Assembly: GCA_001940985.1 (NCBI GenBank)
Contig: MSHB01000014.1
Location: 5,479-68,058, forward strand
Direction: 5' to 3'
DNA from: Mollicutes bacterium Phil14
GTDB taxonomy: Bacteria; Bacillota_I; Bacilli_A; ML615J-28; CAG-698
Length of the DNA: 62,580 nucleotides
A model generated the notes under the pieces. The model did no database searches. It saw nothing but the letters and a program-made list of their open reading frames with translations, and was not told the origin of the DNA. Positions 16,979-25,588 of this stretch are shown piece after piece. Made by a program: the position numbers and the translations under genes. The number at the start of each line of letters is the position of its first letter. Positions within the stretch are counted from its first letter, which is position 1.

Positions 16979-17838
16979 TATTTTTCTTCTATAACATCAT
17001 CAGTCAAATCATCTTCTGATGTTTCTTCAACATGACCTTTTACTTTAACAACATATTTGGCTTCCCAAACTTCAATATTGTCATCATCATCAATTGTTTT
17101 AATTATTTCTTTTAAACAATTAATATCAATAACTTTACAACCTTTGCATTTAGGTGTATCAACAATATCACCAACCAAAGGAATTCTTGATCTTACTTCT
17201 TCATAAACAGGGTTTTCATATGCAATACAACACATAAGTTTACCACACAAACCAGCAACTTTAGAAGCACTTAAACTAATGCCTTGGTCTTTTGCCATTT
17301 TCATAGTGACTAAATCAAATTCGCGCAAATGTGATTTGCAACAAACTTCACGGCCGCAGCAACCAATACCACCTAAGAATTTTGCACCTTCACGAGAACC
17401 AACTTGTCTTAACTCTATTCTTACTCTAAATTCAGATGCTAAGTCTTTCAAAAGTTCTCTAAAATCAACTCTACCATCAGCATTATAATATAAAATTATC
17501 TTTTGTCCATCTAAAGTATATTCACAATCCAATAATTTCATTTCTAATTTGCGGCGTTCAATAATCTCTGCCGCCTTTTTCAAATCTCTTTGGGCTTTCT
17601 TTTGATTTTCATTATAATTTTTTATATCTTGTTTACTTGCAATTCTTACAACTGGTTTTAATTCATGTTCTAAAATTCCATCTTCCACCTCTTGAATAGG
17701 TAGTGTCACATGCCCAAGTTCAAGACCTCTAATTGTTTCAACTACTACTTTGTCATCTTTCTCTAATTTATATGGGCCTGGATTAAACCAGTATATTTTT
17801 CCAACTTCTTTAAAAGTTACACCTACTACTTTTGTCAT
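16978..17838 (-). CDS. ricT: RicT/YaaT, PSP1-domain regulator of RNA processing
   Basis: A 286-aa PSP1 domain protein. The Cys-rich stretch CCGREVCCKSHL followed by GLCGKLMCCIAYE matches RicT, which binds Fe-S clusters with RicA and RicF and promotes RNase Y-dependent mRNA processing; in Bacillus it also supports sporulation and competence. The C-terminus is acidic. It lies directly after holB (4-nt gap), as in Bacillus. GAGGTAATAAG precedes the ATG. No ricA or ricF is seen in this window. Confidence 0.93.
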   Translation of the reverse strand: MTKVVGVTFKEVGKIYWFNPGPYKLEKDDKVVVETIRGLELGHVTLPIQEVEDGILEHELKPVVRIASKQDIKNYNENQKKAQRDLKKAAEIIERRKLEMKLLDCEYTLDGQKIILYYNADGRVDFRELLKDLASEFRVRIELRQVGSREGAKFLGGIGCCGREVCCKSHLREFDLVTMKMAKDQGISLSASKVAGLCGKLMCCIAYENPVYEEVRSRIPLVGDIVDTPKCKGCKVIDINCLKEIIKTIDDDDNIEVWEAKYVVKVKGHVEETSEDDLTDDVIEEK

Positions 17839-17842
17839 CTTA

Positions 17843-18820
17843 TTACCTCATTATTTCAATGAACATTTGCATGTACATTGTTTCTAAGCTTATATTATAT
17901 TTTAATCTTGTTTTAAATTCCAATATTTTTTCTAATTGTTCAAATGTTTTTTTATAATCTAATTCAACTTTATCATTAATTTTTTCAAGTTCACTAGAAA
18001 AGATAATTTTATCATCTTGACCTAGTATTTTATATATTCTATCATTTGTAATAGTGATTAATATATCTAAAAACATTTGATGATATGTTTTATCATTTTC
18101 TTCAAACAAAAAGCGTGAATTTTCATAAAATGTTAAAAAGGGATTTTCATTTAAAATGATACTTTCATTACATTTTTTTACTAAATCAATAATATCTAAA
18201 ACCTTACCATCTTTAATTAGTTCTAATCCTTCAGATACATCATTAGTAAGAGTTGCTAAGACTTTACTTGTCTCATCTAATACGCCTTTATTTTTATATT
18301 CTTCAATAAGTTCTTCCATAGGAATTTTCGCAAAAGAAACTACTTGCGAACGAGAAATGATTGTTGGAAGGACATTTTGAATTGCTTCAGTAATTAATAC
18401 TCCATAACAATCATCATTCATTTCTTCTAAAAACTTTAACAATGAATTACTAGCATTTAATGTTGCTTTATCAATACCTTCAATTATAAAAACACGTCTA
18501 CCGCTTTCTAATCCTATTCTAGAAAATTCATATTCCAAGGCATCTATTTGTTCTTTTTTTATACTATCTTGAATTGGTTTTATTAAAAATATGCGTGGAT
18601 GACTACCATTTTCAATTCTTTGACAACTCAAACATTTTCCACACGGAGCATCACTACTTTCGCACATTAAAACACTAGCTAAATAATAAGCAGCTTCTAA
18701 CTTAGGAGTGCCTTTAGCTCCTTCAAAAAGATATGTATGAACAAAGCGATTTTTTTTATAACTGTTGCCTATCAATTTAACAACTTTTTCTTGAGTTTTT
18801 TTGAATTTAGAAAAATCCAT
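17843..18820 (-). CDS. holB: DNA polymerase III delta-prime subunit
   Basis: A 325-aa clamp-loader AAA+ protein. The P-loop region is degenerate (GAKGTPKLEAA lacks the GKT), as in non-hydrolysing delta-prime subunits. A zinc-binding CxxxxxxCGKCLSC cluster follows at about residues 53-65. The helical lid and C-terminal collar region extend to the end. The protein helps load the beta sliding clamp on DNA with gamma/tau and delta. It sits between tmk and ricT, as in other Bacilli. Confidence 0.93.
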   Translation of the reverse strand: MDFSKFKKTQEKVVKLIGNSYKKNRFVHTYLFEGAKGTPKLEAAYYLASVLMCESSDAPCGKCLSCQRIENGSHPRIFLIKPIQDSIKKEQIDALEYEFSRIGLESGRRVFIIEGIDKATLNASNSLLKFLEEMNDDCYGVLITEAIQNVLPTIISRSQVVSFAKIPMEELIEEYKNKGVLDETSKVLATLTNDVSEGLELIKDGKVLDIIDLVKKCNESIILNENPFLTFYENSRFLFEENDKTYHQMFLDILITITNDRIYKILGQDDKIIFSSELEKINDKVELDYKKTFEQLEKILEFKTRLKYNISLETMYMQMFIEIMR

Positions 18821-18828
18821 TTTCTCAC

Positions 18829-19458
18829 CTACAATTCACTTAAAACGATTTTTTTTACCTCACTATATATTTCATCTATTGTCTTGTTACCATCAACAAC
18901 CTTAATTCTTTCAGGAAACATTTGACTAACCTTTAAGTATCCTTCTCGAACTTTTTTATGAAATTCTATTTTTTCTAAATCAAGCCTATCCATATCACGA
19001 TGGTTATTCTTTATTCTTGAAATTCCTATCTCAGGAGCAACATCGATATATATCGTTAAATCAGGAAAGAAACCATCAATTGCATAATTGTTAATAGCAT
19101 ATACTTTGTCAATACCAATACCCCTTGCATATCCTTGATAAGCAAGTGATGAATCAACATATCTATCTAAAATCACTATTTTTCCATTGTTTATTGCGGG
19201 CTTAATAACTTCTTGCAAATGTTGCCTACGACTTGCGGCATACAATAATGCTTCAGTCATATAATCCATTTCAGTATTTTCAATATTCAATATAACATTT
19301 CTTATTTGCTCACTTATTCTACTTCCACCAGGTTCACGAGATTTTAAAATACTATATCCTTGACTTTCTAAGTCTTTAGCTAAGCGTTCAATTAAGGTAG
19401 TTTTACCTGTCCCATCTCCACCTTCGAAAGTAATAAATCTTTTTTCTCCCATTTTCAT
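18829..19458 (-). CDS. tmk: Thymidylate kinase
   Basis: A 209-aa P-loop kinase that phosphorylates dTMP to dTDP. It has FEGGDGTGKTTLIERL (Walker A), the DR(Y) motif in ILDRYVDSSLAYQG, SREPGG, and a lid region with DRLD. The length is typical. It is the first gene of the block and is followed by holB after 8 nt. The ribosome binding site is weak, and an in-frame ATG at 19452 is an alternative start. Confidence 0.95.
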   Translation of the reverse strand: MKMGEKRFITFEGGDGTGKTTLIERLAKDLESQGYSILKSREPGGSRISEQIRNVILNIENTEMDYMTEALLYAASRRQHLQEVIKPAINNGKIVILDRYVDSSLAYQGYARGIGIDKVYAINNYAIDGFFPDLTIYIDVAPEIGISRIKNNHRDMDRLDLEKIEFHKKVREGYLKVSQMFPERIKVVDGNKTIDEIYSEVKKIVLSEL

Positions 19459-19581
19459 ACACCATTTTACTATATATTATTCTTATATATTATTATCTCA
19501 TATTTTATTAAAAAAATAAAGTCTTTTTATTTTTATATTAACATGTTTACTTTTTTGTATACTTATAAAAATTAATTATTC

Positions 19582-19610
19582 TTGTTTTAATCTTAAATAT
19601 ATGATAAAAT
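19582..19610 (+). promoter_or_regulatory. Sigma-A promoter of the metal ABC transporter operon
   Basis: TTGTTT (19582-19587), a 17-nt spacer, TAAAAT (19605-19610), then AAAGGA and the ATG at 19635. No clear Zur/AdcR-type palindrome was identified by eye. Confidence 0.6.
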
Positions 19611-19634
19611 ATATATAGGTAAAGGAAAAAAAAT

Positions 19635-20291
19635 ATGCGTGTTACAGTTAATAATCTTACATTTGCATACACTCAAAAGTTAGTTTTAAATAACCTTTCT
19701 TTCTCTTTAAAGAGTGGTGAATTTTTAACTATTCATGGGAAAAACGGCGCTGGTAAAAGTACACTTATCAAGTGTTTTTTAAAAATGCTAAAAGTTAATC
19801 ACAATGCCATTTTCTTAGATGATATTGACATTAATAACATTAAGCAATTTAATAACGTTGGTTATGTACCTCAAAAAACAGAATTTAACTATGAATTCCC
19901 AATAACAGTTTTTGAAGTTTTATCATGTGCCTATGTAAAAAAACGTGATGCATACTATACTGAAATTGTTAATGCCTTTGACCTAAACAAAATATATCAT
20001 GAAAATATTAATAATTTAAGTGGCGGACAACTTCAAAGGGTATTTATTGCTCGTGCCTTACTTAATAAACCTAAACTTTTGATTTTAGATGAACCAACAG
20101 TTGGAGTAGACATCGACAATATTAAGACCTTACATGATACTCTTGCTAATCTTAAAAAAAATGGAATAACAATCGTTCTTGTAAGTCATGATATGGATTT
20201 TTGTTCTGATTTAACTGATTATTACCTTATCTTAAATGATTTGTGTGAATATACTTTTAAGAAAGCAGGTGATGGTAATGTTCCTTGCTAG
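19635..20291 (+). CDS. Metal ABC transporter ATP-binding protein (AdcC/ZnuC-like)
   Basis: A 218-aa ABC ATPase with Walker A GKNGAGKSTLIK, Q-loop YVPQKTEF, signature LSGGQLQR, Walker B LLILDEPT and the switch His in LVSHD. Its partner is an ABC-3 family permease, which marks the pair as a Zn/Mn/Fe importer. The next gene starts within its last 14 nt, so the two are translationally coupled. No solute-binding lipoprotein is encoded nearby. Confidence 0.92.
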   Translation: MRVTVNNLTFAYTQKLVLNNLSFSLKSGEFLTIHGKNGAGKSTLIKCFLKMLKVNHNAIFLDDIDINNIKQFNNVGYVPQKTEFNYEFPITVFEVLSCAYVKKRDAYYTEIVNAFDLNKIYHENINNLSGGQLQRVFIARALLNKPKLLILDEPTVGVDIDNIKTLHDTLANLKKNGITIVLVSHDMDFCSDLTDYYLILNDLCEYTFKKAGDGNVPC

Positions 20292-21141
20292 TTTCTTTGA
20301 AGCCCTTTTCAAATATGATTTTATTCAATATGCACTAATCGCTGGAATATTAGTAGGAATTTTAGCACCACTAATTGGTACTGTTGTTGTTATAAGAAGA
20401 CTTTCTTTTATCGCTGACACGTTAAGCCATTTCTCACTTGCTGGTGTATGTATAGGTGTTTTTCTTTCAAAATTAGTTGATTGGAAGATATTTGATCCTC
20501 TATTTATGGGAATCGTATTTAGCATTATGGGAACTTTCATTATTGAAAAACTTCGTGGTTTTTATAAAAACTATAAAGAGCTTTCTATGCCAATAGTTAT
20601 GAGCTGTGGAGTTGCATTAAGCGGTTTGTTTATAAGTTTAAGTAATAACATTGATTCAAAGTTTACATCTAGTTTACTTTATGGATCTATATATAGTGTT
20701 TCTACTACTGATTTAATAACAATAATTGTAATAACAATAATTGTCTTTATATTTGTAATATTAACATATAAAAAGATTGTTACTTTGTGTTTTGATGAAA
20801 CATATGCTAAAGTTTCTGGTATTAATGTTAATTTGTTGCAACTAGCACTTACAATTATTCTTGCCTTAGTTATCTCACTTTTCATTGATATAGTTGGAGT
20901 ATTACTAATCGCATCTTTGATGATTATTCCAGTAGCTTCTGCTATTTTAGTTGGAGACTCTTTTCTAAATACTGTTGTTAGCGCTATTTTGTTTAGTGAG
21001 TTCTCTTTAGTAACTGGATTTATTATTAGTTATCATGCCAATGTTACTACTGGTCCTGTTATTATATTAATTAATGTTACAATTTTAATAATAATAATGA
21101 TAATTAAGAAATTACATTCTTCTATAAAGAAAGCAAAATAA
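20278..21141 (+). CDS. Metal ABC transporter permease (AdcB/ZnuB-like, ABC-3 family)
   Basis: A 287-aa membrane protein with about 8-9 transmembrane segments. Family motifs include the RRLSFIADTLSHFSLAGV segment and the SLMIIPVASA segment. The start is set at the ATG at 20278, where AGGTG lies 6 nt upstream; the longer frame from 20236 lies inside the ATPase gene. It forms the import channel with the ATPase at 19635. Zinc or manganese is likely, but the metal cannot be read from sequence. Confidence 0.92.
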   Translation: MFLASFFEALFKYDFIQYALIAGILVGILAPLIGTVVVIRRLSFIADTLSHFSLAGVCIGVFLSKLVDWKIFDPLFMGIVFSIMGTFIIEKLRGFYKNYKELSMPIVMSCGVALSGLFISLSNNIDSKFTSSLLYGSIYSVSTTDLITIIVITIIVFIFVILTYKKIVTLCFDETYAKVSGINVNLLQLALTIILALVISLFIDIVGVLLIASLMIIPVASAILVGDSFLNTVVSAILFSEFSLVTGFIISYHANVTTGPVIILINVTILIIIMIIKKLHSSIKKAK

Positions 21142-21204
21142 AAAGCCCAAAAGGGCATTTAAATAAGGGATTTATTTCTAATGTTCCAACTTAAGCCTAA
21201 AGAA

Positions 21205-21246
21205 AACCTCATTCAAGAGTTAATAGCTCAAGGGTGAGGTTGTTTT
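21205..21246. terminator. Hairpin between convergent adcB-like and AbiTii-type genes
   Basis: AACCTCA (21205-21211) pairs with TGAGGTT (21235-21241) around an inner GAG/CTC stem, and TGTTTT follows. Its position between convergent stop codons fits a terminator. A smaller AGCCC/GGGC(A) stem lies near 21143-21156. Confidence 0.5.
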
Positions 21247-21255
21247 AGTTATATA

Positions 21256-22128
21256 TTAAAATCCATTCATTTTTGCTGTGATAATCGCTGCAGTTACATT
21301 AGCACCAACATTAATTAAAAAATCTTTTAATCCATTTAGCGCAGCTTTTACAATGCTTGTTTTTTTGTTAGATTTAATTGAACTATCAATATCTTCTAAA
21401 ATTTCTAACGCATCATTTTTATCTTCATCACTTATTTTTTCCGTATTTAAAGATTTTTTAATTTCATCAACCATTTTGGCAATATCTGAACTTACTAAAT
21501 TATTTGAATTATGATTCCCAGATACAATTTGAGAACCATTTACATTTCCTGTGATAACCGGACCATAACAATTTATTTGCTGAGGAATTATTCTTGCTTT
21601 TTCTTTTTCTGATTCATTAAATTCAAAATTTTCTCCTAGTATTCCATCATTTTCTAGTTTTAAACACCACTCTAATAAATAATTTTTTACGCTTTCAATA
21701 ATTTGTATTATAGCACTTTGGGGAATGACTAAATAAAATGGAAAATTAACTCTAACATTAGTTCGAAGAATCTCAGATAATTCACTCGGGAAAGCTATAA
21801 TAATTGGTTGATTGCTCGTTGATAAATTAATTAATTCAGATATGGGATTATACAATTTTCTTGTGTTTAATTCTTCAGCAATAGATGAAGGCATCACCAC
21901 TGGAATTAACCCATAATAAGGATTTTTTGCTTTTACTTCGCCTATTATATTTCTATACTCAGGTATGTCATCATAATTCTCATATCCGTTAAGTTCATGA
22001 TCAATCCAATGGTTGAAATCAACCAAATTCAACTTTGTTGCTATAAGTTTTGCTTTTCTTAATACTGAAATTGTGTCTATTTTATTTTCAATAATATCTT
22101 TTTGTAACTCTATTACCAATTTACTCAT
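21256..22128 (-). CDS. AbiTii-domain protein, putative phage-defence (abortive infection) component
   Basis: A 290-aa protein. Residues 1 to about 165 match the AbiTii pattern: an early helical region with SVLRKAKLIATKLN, a FNHWIDHELNGYEN segment and a YRNIIGEV segment. A low-complexity ITGNVNGSQIVSGNHNSNN segment follows at about 190-210, then a helical C-terminus with a small hydrophobic Gly/Ala-rich end. AbiTii is described as part of abortive-infection systems; the mechanism is not established. AGGAG is 7 nt before the ATG. It neighbours restriction-modification fragments, which supports a defence-island reading. Confidence 0.75.
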   Translation of the reverse strand: MSKLVIELQKDIIENKIDTISVLRKAKLIATKLNLVDFNHWIDHELNGYENYDDIPEYRNIIGEVKAKNPYYGLIPVVMPSSIAEELNTRKLYNPISELINLSTSNQPIIIAFPSELSEILRTNVRVNFPFYLVIPQSAIIQIIESVKNYLLEWCLKLENDGILGENFEFNESEKEKARIIPQQINCYGPVITGNVNGSQIVSGNHNSNNLVSSDIAKMVDEIKKSLNTEKISDEDKNDALEILEDIDSSIKSNKKTSIVKAALNGLKDFLINVGANVTAAIITAKMNGF

Positions 22129-22397
22129 TTATTGTACTCCTTTTTTTATTAATCAGTCCATTTATTATAATTATCTACCTGCTGAATAGAGACTTTATAA
22201 TTTATGTTAACTCTAAGTTCTAGTGAAATATATACAGTATAAACTTAATCGCATAAAGATTAAGTTATGTTTTCTACTCTTTTTGGTTGTCATAACTTAA
22301 GTAACAAAAACTCGAAAATGGCATTAGTACAAGACCAAAAGAAAATATAAATTTAGCCAAAAACTTAATCAATGAGTTTATTTCACACGGAAGGCTA
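22129..22397. other. Intergenic stretch upstream of the AbiTii-type gene
   Basis: This 269-bp AT-rich region contains a minus-strand TATAAT-like box near 22159-22164 that could serve the AbiTii-type gene. It also holds an inverted repeat AACTTAATC / GATTAAGTT (22242-22250 and 22258-22266) without a good T run. No coding signal is seen. Confidence 0.5.
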
Positions 22398-22985
22398 TTA
22401 TAATATTTTTTTAATTGTATCTTTAATATTGATCTCTATCTTCTTCATAAAATCGCTCATCCATTTGAAGTCAGGATTTCCTTCAGAATCAACAGGTAGT
22501 AATATTTCTGAATTTCTGAATGTTGAATCAACATCTCTTACTAAACCAGATAATAATTTCTTTGATAGTGTGTTTAACACATTTTCTAAATAAATGGCAG
22601 CATATTTATCTATTTCAAATTTACAACTTATTTGTCTCATAAATTGTCTGGCATACCAATCATTTTCTCTGTAGAAAAATGTCATTTGTAGCAATCCTAA
22701 ACTGAAAGTTCCTGAATTTACTAACCCTTCTTCTTCAATATAACCCGTGTATTCACAAACTCCTCTATTTAACGTAGATTTAGTTATATAGTCATATTTT
22801 TTTCCTTTGTTTGGAATTGGTGTTAAGTCGTCTTTATCATAACTAATAACTTTATTAATATTAAAAATTTTTGAAACCAATATTCTATCTTTTTTCTTCT
22901 CACTAAATTCTTTTATTTCGGTACAGCCGCCCATAAAAGACTTTGCAATATTTGCAACTAAATTCCACGAAAATTCTTGTGCCAT
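22398..22985 (-). CDS. Single-TRD restriction specificity (HsdS/BcgI-type) protein, probable remnant
   Basis: A 195-aa protein resembling one target-recognition half of a type I/IIG specificity subunit. Recognisable segments are YDYITKSTLNRGVCEYTG, SLGLLQMTFFYRENDWYA and the C-terminal ILLPVDSEGNPDFKWM. Full HsdS proteins carry two such halves, so this is either a half-subunit or a broken gene. No hsdM or hsdR is nearby. A methyltransferase fragment lies just upstream, and the start context (AGAGAATATGG) repeats that of the fragment. Confidence 0.7.
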   Translation of the reverse strand: MAQEFSWNLVANIAKSFMGGCTEIKEFSEKKKDRILVSKIFNINKVISYDKDDLTPIPNKGKKYDYITKSTLNRGVCEYTGYIEEEGLVNSGTFSLGLLQMTFFYRENDWYARQFMRQISCKFEIDKYAAIYLENVLNTLSKKLLSGLVRDVDSTFRNSEILLPVDSEGNPDFKWMSDFMKKIEINIKDTIKKIL

Positions 22986-23008
22986 ATTCTCTGTAAGAGA
23001 ATTTTAAT

Positions 23009-23113
23009 TCACTTTACTATCGTATTTCGCATGTTTTTCAAAAGTTTGAAGCAATCTCCATTAAGCAAAACAAAATTTTCTTTTTTAAAATATATTTTAT
23101 TTTTATTTTCCAT
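23009..23113 (-). pseudogene. N-terminal fragment of a DNA methyltransferase (34 codons)
   Basis: An ATG at 23113 opens a 34-residue frame ending at TGA (23009-23011). The peptide contains FVLLNGDCFKLLKNM, the N-terminal NGDC-LL motif seen just before DPPY in beta-class adenine/cytosine-N4 DNA methyltransferases. The rest of the enzyme is absent, so this is a relic. It begins 5 nt after the stop of the truncated Dam-type gene. Confidence 0.65.
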
Positions 23114-23118
23114 ATTCT

Positions 23119-23730
23119 CTAATAGTTAGTTATAATTACTTCTTCTACGTCTCCTCTCCCTTTAGAATCTGAATTTATCATTCTCTTTGCATTAACTACA
23201 TGAACATTGAATCCATTATATAACTCATTAATAAACTTAGTGTTATGGTTACTTGTCATAACGTATACACCCTTGTCTGTAAGTTCCTTAAACAATTCTG
23301 CTAATCTTTTTTGATCTTCTTTAGAAAAATTGAACTTTGTATAAGAAGTAAAAGAGTCTTTGTCATCAAACGAATCATAAGGTGGGTCAAAATAAACAAA
23401 ATCACCTGCTTTTGCTTTAGCAACAGAAGCAGAAAAGTCTCCCTCCAAAATAATTACATTCTCATTCATAAAATAGTTATGTAACTTAATAATATTATCT
23501 TTATCATATGTTTGAACTTTTTTCTTTTTGCCTGAAGGTACGTTAAAAAAGCCATTACTATTCACTCTATATAATCCATTAAAACAACTTTTGTTCAAAT
23601 ATATTGCTCTTGAAGCTCGTTTCCAAATTGGCATTTCTTCAAACTCTGGCATTCTATCTTCTTCTCTAACTTTATAGTAGTAGTCTTCAGAATGATTTTT
23701 TTCATGATTTTCTAAATCATAATTAATATT
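23119..23730 (-). pseudogene. Dam-type (D12 class) adenine-N6 DNA methyltransferase, N-terminally truncated
   Basis: The open frame runs from just after a TAA at 23731-23733 to the stop at 23119. The internal ATG at 23650-23652 would give only 177 aa. Visible parts are NHSEDYYYKVREEDR (translated upstream of that ATG), KSCFNGLYRVNSNGFFNVP, the catalytic DPPYDS, and TSNHNT near the end. The N-terminal FxGxGG SAM-binding region and the first ~80-90 residues of the family are missing, so the protein is probably inactive. It belongs to the decayed restriction-modification cluster downstream of truA. Confidence 0.75.
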
Positions 23731-23845
23731 TTAGTAATTTATATGTAAATTATATCATTTCCACTTGCTTTTTGCGAGTTTTTTTTATTTTTTTCAAAAA
23801 CAACTATATATAACTTGAAAGACATTTTTAATTAAGATAAGTCTT

Positions 23846-23875
23846 AAAAAAAAGAGAATGAACAATTTCATTCTC
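23846..23875 (-). terminator. Terminator of the ecf-truA operon
   Basis: On the minus strand a 9-bp stem GAGAATGAA / TTCATTCTC (23854-23862 and 23867-23875) with a 4-nt loop is followed by eight T residues, just after truA. Confidence 0.9.
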
Positions 23876-23892
23876 GCAAAATACATTTTTTC

Positions 23893-24621
23893 TTAATAAT
23901 ACACTTTATATAAGTAAAGACCACTTGCAGGGGCAGTTTTTGGCGCAAATACCCTGTTTTTTTCTTCTAGAATCGTTTTCAAGTCTGAAAGTGAGTATTT
24001 GCCTCTTGCACATTCTAGCCACATTGCAACTAAAATTCTAACCATGTTATGCATAAAGCCATTACCAACTATTTTTATGCAAAGCAAATCATTTTCCCAA
24101 ACAAAGTCGATTGAATAAATTATTCTTGTTGTATCAGTTAAATCCTTGTTTTTAGTGAAACTTTTAAAATCATGCTCCCCAACAAATATTTGACTCGCTT
24201 GATATAAAAGATTTCTATCAATTTTTTTATATGGGAAATAATAACGATAATTTCTTTTTAATGGATCAAACTCACCAAAATCAATATAATAGTGATACTC
24301 CTTTTTTAGTACTGAAAACCTTGCATGAAAGTCTTCACTTACAATTTCAACTTTTTTGATATATATATCTTTAGGAAGTCTTGAATTAATAGCATTTCTC
24401 ATATTTTCTTCTTTCATAACTATATCAGTATCGAAATGAAAAACTTGTCCTATAGCATGAACTCCACTATCTGTTCTTCCACTTGGATAAATAATAGTTT
24501 TTTTCTTATTTATGATAAGAAGAACATGTTCTATTTCTTCTTGAACAGTACGAAGATTATTTTGAGTTTGAAAACCATGAAAGCAAGTTCCATCATAAGT
24601 TACAACACATTTATAGCGCAT
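23893..24621 (-). CDS. truA: tRNA pseudouridine(38-40) synthase
   Basis: A 242-aa enzyme that isomerises U38-U40 in the tRNA anticodon arm. It has YDGTCFHGFQTQ near the start, the catalytic aspartate in SGRTDSGVHA, and the FMHNMVRI motif. It overlaps the ecfT stop by 11 nt; GAGGGTG precedes the ATG. The ecfA1-ecfA2-ecfT-truA order is the Bacillus order, but rplM-rpsI do not follow here. Confidence 0.96.
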   Translation of the reverse strand: MRYKCVVTYDGTCFHGFQTQNNLRTVQEEIEHVLLIINKKKTIIYPSGRTDSGVHAIGQVFHFDTDIVMKEENMRNAINSRLPKDIYIKKVEIVSEDFHARFSVLKKEYHYYIDFGEFDPLKRNYRYYFPYKKIDRNLLYQASQIFVGEHDFKSFTKNKDLTDTTRIIYSIDFVWENDLLCIKIVGNGFMHNMVRILVAMWLECARGKYSLSDLKTILEEKNRVFAPKTAPASGLYLYKVYY

Positions 24622-25588
24622 ATTTCACCCTCAAAAATATCGTAATAGCTAATATTAAAAATACTATAACATAAGAAAAGTAATCTAAAAATTTATACTT
24701 TAATTCATATATAGAAGTTCTTTTTCCTTCAGGGATATATCCTCTTGCTTCCATTGCATCAGCTAAATCATATGCTCTTTTATATGCTATTACAAACATT
24801 GGCACAATTAAAGATACTATTTGCATAACTCTTGCACTTAATTTTCCCTCTTTAAAATCAGCACCACGTGATGCTTGGGCTTTCAAAACCTTTTCAGTCT
24901 CTAATATTAGAGTTGGAATGAACCTTAAAGCTATTGAAACCATCATTGTAAAAATAGATGTCTTTACCTTTAATTTTTGTAATGGTTTTAATAAATAATC
25001 AAGTCCGTTATTTAACTCAATTGGTTTTGTACTAAAAGTTAATAAAGATGATAAAAACAAAAGAGTAATTATTCTTAAGACTATATATGATGCCATTATT
25101 AATCCATTGCTATATATATTAATATTATATTTAACAATAAGAGGACTATAGCTAACATAATATTGCAATATAAATAAAGCTAAAACAATCACCAAGAAAA
25201 CAAAAGTTTTAAAATACTTAATATATTTATTTATTAAAAACCAAACAAATAATGAAACTATAATAATTACTAAATTCATATAGGTTAGGTTAAACTCAAA
25301 GCTTTTTAAAAGTTCGCCATCACGTCTAAATATAACTTGCAAAACAAATGTAACTAAAAGTACAAAAGTCATCATTTTTATACTATTTAAAAATTTAACA
25401 AATGGTATTTTTGTTGAAGCAATGACTAAAAGTACTAAAAACATAAAGCCTAATAATAAATATATATTCTTAATAATAAATAAAGATATCATCAGTGAAA
25501 ATACACTAATGATTTTAACACGCGGATCTAATTTATGTAACCAAGAATCACTTTGATAGTACTGACCAAATACAATTTTATCATTCAT
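24611..25588 (-). CDS. ecfT: ECF transporter transmembrane T component
   Basis: A 325-aa membrane protein, the scaffold that couples substrate-specific S components to the two EcfA ATPases. The coupling helices carry the Ala-Arg-Gly-type motifs KAQASRGADF and AMEARGY. It is longer than a typical EcfT (about 265 aa) because an extra hydrophobic region lies at about residues 105-170. The ATG at 25588 is preferred over a GTG at 25597 because GGGTGG lies just upstream. It overlaps ecfA2 by 8 nt. No S component is encoded in the window, so vitamin specificity is unknown. Confidence 0.93.
   Translation of the reverse strand: MNDKIVFGQYYQSDSWLHKLDPRVKIISVFSLMISLFIIKNIYLLLGFMFLVLLVIASTKIPFVKFLNSIKMMTFVLLVTFVLQVIFRRDGELLKSFEFNLTYMNLVIIIVSLFVWFLINKYIKYFKTFVFLVIVLALFILQYYVSYSPLIVKYNINIYSNGLIMASYIVLRIITLLFLSSLLTFSTKPIELNNGLDYLLKPLQKLKVKTSIFTMMVSIALRFIPTLILETEKVLKAQASRGADFKEGKLSARVMQIVSLIVPMFVIAYKRAYDLADAMEARGYIPEGKRTSIYELKYKFLDYFSYVIVFLILAITIFLRVKYAL

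Noticed and set aside
22242..22266. Terminator after the TRD gene
   Set aside because: The inverted repeat has no T run on either strand and lies about 130 nt after the stop, so it is noted only as an inverted repeat.
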